This document shows, piece by piece, positions 58,701-64,000 of a DNA stretch of 64,000 nucleotides. Each line of letters starts with the position of its first letter. The stretch's first letter is position 1. Under the pieces are notes generated by a model. The model was given only the letters and a program-made list of their open reading frames with translations, did not search any database and was not told the origin of the DNA. The position numbers and the translations under genes were made by a program. Source of the stretch: Balanoglossus misakiensis (lineage: Eukaryota; Hemichordata); NCBI GenBank assembly GCA_040954595.2, contig CM082576.2, forward strand, positions 7,440,001 to 7,504,000, in the 5' to 3' direction.

Positions 58701-60915
58701 ACGCCGTGGATTCTAGATGGTGAAAGGAAAGGCATATCATCGGTAGAGGAGTTGATTTGTGAAAAGATCCAAAAGAAAGTCATGGCAGAAAGTAAGTTTG
58801 ACATTGTTCTCCCGACTGCAGAATTTCATTCCTCTGCCAATAAGCCCAAAATGTCAAATTTGAGTTGCTTTGCCCTGTAAGAGATCAAGTGACTTGCTTG
58901 TCTGCGGCTTGTACGAGACAAAAAATCCCCAAATGATGTGAGAAATCTAATCCCAGCTCCCATCTGTCTTACACCATCTTTATTATTTCTACAGACTACA
59001 CTTTTTCATCATCAGGAAGAGAGGACATTGATGTGTGTACACTTGGCAAAGGTAGGAACATCGGTCAAAAATTGACCCGAGTTATCTGTTTTGATGTCAC
59101 TATTCTCTTCACTGTTTTGTTGGGTTGGCGGCAGGAGGGAGATCATGTAGCTTTGTAAATGTGTGAGGATACGCATAGGTCATTTTACTGGAAAGAGAGA
59201 TTATCTAAATGATGATGAAAAATAACAAGATAATAATATTAGTCTATAATGATACATAGCGGATTAACCCCTGGAAATTCTGTGACAGGGTAACCTGCCA
59301 CAACCACCTTTATCTCATTTTCTTCTCATAATTCATTTTTTTCATAATCTGCCAGGAAGGCCATTTGTGGTGGAATTTACAAATCCTCATAGAGTTATAA
59401 TTCCACTCATTGAAATGAAACAGCTGCAAAAGGTATGTGTATCTCATACAGGGGATCAAATTGGATTATGTTATACAGAATATGTGTACAAATATAAAGG
59501 TGATCATTAGTGAGAGACTCTATTTTTACAACTTGACGTCCAATGGAAGACTCAAAGTCTTGGTGGCGACAACTTTGCATATTATTTTCATGATTTCATT
59601 TCTTTAATCGTAGAACCACAATTGTCTTTTCTCAGGAGATTAACGCAAGTACTGAAATTGTTGCAGTGAGAGACCTACAGGTGATTGACAAGTAAGTTGA
59701 TTTGATTTGGATAGTTTATAGCGTCATAGTTATACAATAGCGTCACAGTGAAAGGGCATAGGACCTGATTTAGGCTAACTGGATCACAAGTGGAAAAATG
59801 TATTTAGTGCTGTAAGCAAACCGTGATAAAATTTCCTTTCAACGTCTTACAGGACAGAAGTATCCAAACTGAAGGAAGGAGAAATGGAGAAAACCAAATT
59901 GTACAGTGCGTTGATTTGTATAGACAAAGCCATTCAACCTGAAGACCTGGAATTCCTCAAAGACATCAAAGTAAGTGTGGGTGGGTGGGCAGACATTGGT
60001 TCAAAGATCAAACTGTCAAATATGGTAATTGTGATGATTTTCATTGATCATGTGATGGCAAGTGAACCAATGGGCATTCATGAAATCCCATTAATGCCAC
60101 CAATATTGCAGAGATTTCGTGGTTAGAAATCAATGTGTATGATCATTATGTTTGTGTTTTTGCTATACCGTACATATTATTAGTATCTGATGGGCTGTGA
60201 TAATTGGCATAATATGTAATTATTATTTTGAAAGAGAATATAGATAAGATGTTGGCATTGAGACTGAAATTTATGATTGAAAACAGTGATGTTAACTGAA
60301 TTTATATGGAATCATTTTGTCTTGTAGAATTTGGAGATTTGTCAGTCCACACCAATCCGAGTGCTGCATCGTAGATCTCTGGCAGTCAGACGCAGGACAA
60401 TTCATAGTATGTCAGCTGACTTCATCGACTTACATCATTTCCGACTTCATCTTTTAACTCAGGCTGGAACGTATCCTTTTTGAGAATCAGTGGGGTTTCA
60501 TATACTGTAAACTGAACTGGTGAATCCAATAGAAAATTGTGCAACCACATGCTGTGTTCAACTTTGTTATTTCTTTAATACGGGTCTTTGATCAGCTACA
60601 TCAAGGAGTTTGTACACAGTGACTTTGGAAGAACCAAACCCAACCTGTGCACACTGATGACTGCAAACACAGATATCTTGGAACTGGATGTCATGGTGTG
60701 TGTGTGGAGTCAACTGTTATCTGATATCATTCTACTCTTACAACACTGGTCATGACTGGAAAGATGCAACTATTTGCAAGCAATTGTTTCATTCTGTATA
60801 AAAAAGTAGTGCACTGTTTGTTTGTATTTGAGTAACCGGAATCACAATCAATGATAATGTCTTTTTCCCTTTTCAGGCTGTAAATCTGGACTGGCCCAAA
60901 CAAATTGATGACTGA
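55715..60915 (+). CDS. PUS10: tRNA pseudouridine synthase Pus10, 524 aa
   Basis: Eighteen exons join in frame: 55715-55747, 56140-56265, 56506-56676, 57003-57089, 57199-57239, 57434-57545, 57674-57735, 57862-57922, 58139-58218, 58322-58407, 58666-58791, 58995-59051, 59356-59432, 59636-59691, 59853-59970, 60328-60470, 60596-60695, 60877-60915. The N-terminal THUMP-like part has the zinc pairs CPRC (32-35) and CPSC (92-95). The catalytic part has GRYNKYSRELSQTPW, SSSGREDIDVCTLG with catalytic Asp341, RDLQ, and TYIKEFVHSDFGRTKPN. Human Pus10 is 529 aa and makes pseudouridine 54/55 in tRNAs. The Arg that normally follows the Asp (DVRTLG) is Cys343 here. The 11-residue first exon is uncertain; translation could start at M19 in exon 2. 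A poly(A) signal lies at 61265-61270. Confidence 0.94.
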
Positions 60916-61689
60916 ACTACAGTGAATCAGGAGTAGACAACAATTTTTTCCTTTTGATTTTTACAAATGCTGCCATAACTTTTAGAAAACTCAAAGATGA
61001 TGTGTTAATACTAAGTTTTTAAGCTGGACATCATTTTAGTCAGATCCCCTTCTTTGTTCTTAATATTTCAGTGTTTTTCTCTCTCTTGGCATCTTTTGTA
61101 TGTTCAGATTTATTTTTTTACATCTTTGTTTTTTTTAAAAATTGAAATGTGATTGTAGGAAACAATTTACTTTCATGTTCAACTTGATGAAAACATCCTC
61201 TTGAGAGAAGTTGACTAGTAGGTTCGTCAAACTTTGATGTACAGTAAATGTTTTAATGTGAAGGAATAAATATCTGTGATCACAGAAAATGCATTTACTG
61301 TGTGAGTTTGAAATGTATTTTTGTTTCAGTGAAGTGTGTTCGTCTCTCATGATATTGTTTGTGATGACTTCAAATCGTCGCATGGGGGCGTTCTTCACGC
61401 TTTTGACATGAAGTGGAGTCTATTTAAAACTAAAGCCAATTGCACATACAAATTTACACGAAGAAGAGAAAGTTTCAGAGAAAAGGGGGCGTGAGATGGC
61501 TAAAAATGACAAGCCATTTCTTAGTAATCTTGCTTCACGCGCACCGACTTCAAGGAGATGCAAGCGCGCGCGCGCCATCGCCAGGGATAACGCGTCCTCT
61601 GTTATAACCTTTGACCTCATCCGTTAAATGTAGCAATTTTCCTACGATTCTCGTGAACACTCATCAGCGTTCCATCAACGGCAGGGACG
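60916..61689. other. PUS10 3' UTR and promoter region of the zinc-finger gene
   Basis: An AT-rich 3' UTR to AATAAA at 61265-61270 is followed by a switch to CpG-rich sequence after about 61380, including a pure CG alternating run near 61564-61575. The latter is probably the promoter of the zinc-finger gene. No other gene is seen. Confidence 0.55.
61265..61270 (+). terminator. PUS10 poly(A) signal
   Basis: AATAAA 350 nt after the PUS10 stop, the first plus-strand AATAAA noted there, followed by TGTGATC/GTGTGAG-like GU-rich sequence. Confidence 0.6.
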
Positions 61690-62115
61690 ATGTTTCTTTC
61701 AAGAATCAAAGTGTCGAGTCAGGAATCGAGGCTCAAACGAGAATACATCACATGCGCTGTCATTACCGAAGAGGTAATATATCGTGATTTTTTTCGTTTG
61801 GAGAAACAATAGATGCCTCTGAATTTTAAAGATCCTGCTCTTTCAACTCTGGATATAGAGGTCGATGGATGTTGTGTTATGCGGTATACGACATTGCTGA
61901 TAGCTTTATGTCCACATTCGTTACAGTTACTCAAATTACAGTCACAGTTTTAACTTAATGCTAAAACGTCAAAAAGAGGAAACTGTGGTACCATGATGAA
62001 GTACATAACCTGGACGCGTAATTTTATGTTTGTGACATTTGTGTTGTTTTCTTTTTACCAGAGTTACGGAACTATGGAAACGCTCGCCTGCGCTCAGCCT
62101 CATACAAAATTTTAA
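61690..62115 (+). CDS. Upstream ORF in the leader of the zinc-finger gene, 45 codons
   Basis: ATG at 61690 opens a frame through 61773 (donor GTAATA). It continues in phase 0 after the TTTACCAG acceptor at 62062 and stops with TAA at 62113-62115, six nucleotides before the zinc-finger ATG at 62122. The peptide (MFLSRIKVSSQESRLK...) resembles nothing I know. The nearby arrangement suggests translational control of the main ORF. It depends on the two leader exons being spliced as inferred. Confidence 0.4.
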
Positions 62116-62121
62116 CGCAAT

Positions 62122-64000
62122 ATGTTGGACCAACGAAAGATGACAGCACCAACAACTGATACGATGTCAAATGTGACGATCTCATCGCAAACCGGTATGC
62201 ATTAATTAGTGACAGTGCCAGGGACTCAGGTTAAAAAAAGTGATCTGTAAATTTTGTTAGACTCACTGTAAGTGCTCAGAATTTTCAATTTGGCGTGTGC
62301 AATAATTTGCAAATACTTCTCCATATTCTGTAGTTGCTTCCAGTGACATCAGTGCCACATCGAGAGTCATCTCCATGACAACCACACCTTCCTGCATCGT
62401 AGTAGGTGTTCAGCACCCAGCCACCACAGACAGACACGACATTGGAGACAAGAGCCTCTTCCGCAAGAAAGCGTCGGTGCATGAGTGTGATGTCTGTCAT
62501 AAGATCTTCATCAACCCATCAGGACTGAAGAAACATGTTGTTATTCACAGTGACCTGCGTCCGTTTGCCTGCGACCTGTGTGATAAAACCTTCAAACGTT
62601 CTGATCATCTGTGAGTGCCCCTTGTGAATTAATGTATACTGTTGTTAACTTTCTGGATGTTTGTGGTATCAACAAAATCATGACTATGTGCAATAAGGAA
62701 AACAAACGTCTCTTTTTTTACATACATGTACATACATGTAAATTATATTTGTTTGATGTGATTATTTTGTGTGAATACCCAACTCACCCAAAGTTTCCAT
62801 TCATATGCAGATCCAGTCACATGGTAGCTATTCACAACAAGGTCAAGTTCACTTACGGATGTTCTGTGGACGGATGCCACAAGGAGTTCCGGGACGAGAA
62901 GAGCTGCAGATCCCACATCAAGGAACACCAGCTGTTGCTGAAAAGTCAGGTCAAAGTTGAATGTGGGGACATGGACGGTGGTCTGGTTGGGAGTTCTCGG
63001 AGGACAGATTCGCAGAAAGTTGCAAAAGTTGTCACCAGGTACATCTCGCTTCTGAACAAGCCACACGGTGGTGATGACAGCGCTGCCCTCCACCAATCTG
63101 CAGTTGCATCGACATCAGCCGCATCTACTGCAGCCAAACCAAGTCTCGATGCCAGCAACAGCAACAGTGCAGCTGCAGTCCCTGCACATCGCAGCTGCCG
63201 ACAGTCTGATAGTAAGATTGGCCAAGTGTTTGCAGCAAAGACTGGGGAGATGGTGAAGACATGTACCACTAATGCACTACCTGGGAACACCGGTCAGTCC
63301 TCGAGAGTCAAGTCTGAAGGAGGCATAAGCAGCATGCCACCATCTGATAAACTGCTGAAAGCGCTCAGTCAGTTAGCAGACGAAGTGCGGAGAAAGGCTG
63401 GTGGACAGTCTGCAGCTGGGGACACTGGTGAGAAGCCTTCGCCCTCTGCCAGTAAAACGTCAATTAAACAAGAGCAGCAACTAGACACTTGTAGCGGCAG
63501 TCCAAAGAAAAAGTTGCTTGGGGGTCCATTTGCACCCGTGAGCTTTACCACCAACATTCCCATCGGTCGTCAACCCGTCAAAGCTCAGCTTAAACAGGCG
63601 AGGGAGAGTGCCACCACAGCTACCAACAGACCAGCTTCGACAGATGAAACCACCAGAAGTGTGATTCAAAATATACCGGTTTCTGTGTCGTTCGACGAAG
63701 ACAAAATCGCAACTCTGCAGCTGTTTGTACCGGTGAAGAAGGGCAGCGCTGGTGGAAAGGAGTCGTCACAGGAGACAGCAACCATGCCGCTGATGATCAA
63801 GGTGCCGCTCTACAGAAACGCCACTGATGAATCCAGTTCTTCGTGTCTCGGTTCTGTCTCTGCTGACCAGGGCAGTATTGGAAACTCAGTCACCTCTCCG
63901 GCTGAAACCACCCCTGCCAAGCCTCATACCACAAGTACTGAAGTATCAGCGCAGATGGCAAGCAAGCTACCCATGGAGGCCGAATCAACCAGTCTGTCTT
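62122..64000 (+). CDS. C2H2 zinc-finger protein, 5' part, runs off window
   Basis: Exons 62122-62194, 62334-62610 and 62811 onward are in frame and still open at the window end (about 513 codons). Residues about 74-155 hold three C2H2 fingers. Finger 1 is C76-x2-C79 (ECDVCHKIFINPSGLKKH). Finger 2 starts at C104-x2-C107 (CDLCDKTFKRSDHL). Finger 3 has a C-x4-C spacing (CSVDGCHKEF). The linker between 1 and 2 (HSDLRPF) resembles the TGEKPF linker. The remainder is Ser/Thr/Ala-rich and disordered, with VKSE and IKQE as possible SUMO sites. It is probably a nuclear DNA-binding regulator. I cannot name an orthologue, since more fingers may follow beyond the window. The start lies just after an upstream ORF. 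Confidence 0.8.

Noticed and set aside
1-64000. tRNA, rRNA or snoRNA genes
   Set aside because: I looked for A/B-box pairs and cloverleaf arms by eye and found none I could defend. A covariance-model scan would be needed to exclude them.

Overview
The window is nuclear DNA of an invertebrate animal. Genes are split into many short exons (about 35-200 bp) by GT-AG introns of a few hundred bases. There are AATAAA signals, simple repeats and small DNA transposons. The protein repertoire (Rab15, MKKS/BBS6, SLX4IP, an ependymin-related protein, an alpha-2,8-sialyltransferase-like enzyme, a C1orf198 homologue) points to a deuterostome outside the vertebrates (amphioxus, hemichordate or echinoderm grade). 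I cannot fix the species. All exon models were built by hand from splice signals, reading phase and remembered family sequences; nearly all close in frame from ATG to stop.

Layout (coding spans): Rab15-like first exon (-, 1082-1205, runs off the left edge); UBXN1 (+, 1534-4544); FIBP (-, 5431-8499); ACP7/PAPL purple acid phosphatase (+, 8808-12876); MKKS (-, 13581-15735) with a separate 80-codon upstream cistron in its leader (16026-16268); SLX4IP-like (+, 16927-21306); VIPAS39 (-, 23063-29064); COQ8 (+, 30254-34495); ependymin-related protein (-, 35759-37704); an unrecognised acidic gene (+, 39443-44068); a gene-poor stretch (44.1-51.1 kb); a C1orf198 homologue (-, 51127-55546) whose first intron contains a sialyltransferase gene on the other strand (+, 52802-54579); PUS10 (+, 55715-60915); and a C2H2 zinc-finger gene (+, 62122 onward, runs off the right edge).

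The genes are mostly unrelated housekeeping functions: membrane traffic (Rab15, VIPAS39), ubiquitin/p97 (UBXN1), ciliary chaperonin (MKKS), DNA repair (SLX4IP), ubiquinone synthesis (COQ8), RNA modification (PUS10) and lysosomal or extracellular proteins (EPDR, ACP7). Leaving aside the nested gene, orientation alternates strictly from Rab15 to PUS10, so the genes fall into divergent (shared promoter) and convergent (shared 3' end) pairs. MKKS and SLX4IP, head-to-head here, are also neighbours in human.

The observations I rate highest are: (1) a bicistronic MKKS leader in which a small membrane-protein ORF has its own poly(A) signal 12 nt before a 5' splice site, recalling the human uMKKS arrangement; (2) two near-palindromic mini-transposons with related ends and 9-bp target duplications; (3) a 648-bp hAT-like element with subterminal repeats; (4) five TCACATGA M-box motifs at the ependymin-related gene; and (5) a C-terminal module on the SLX4IP-like protein that I do not recognise.
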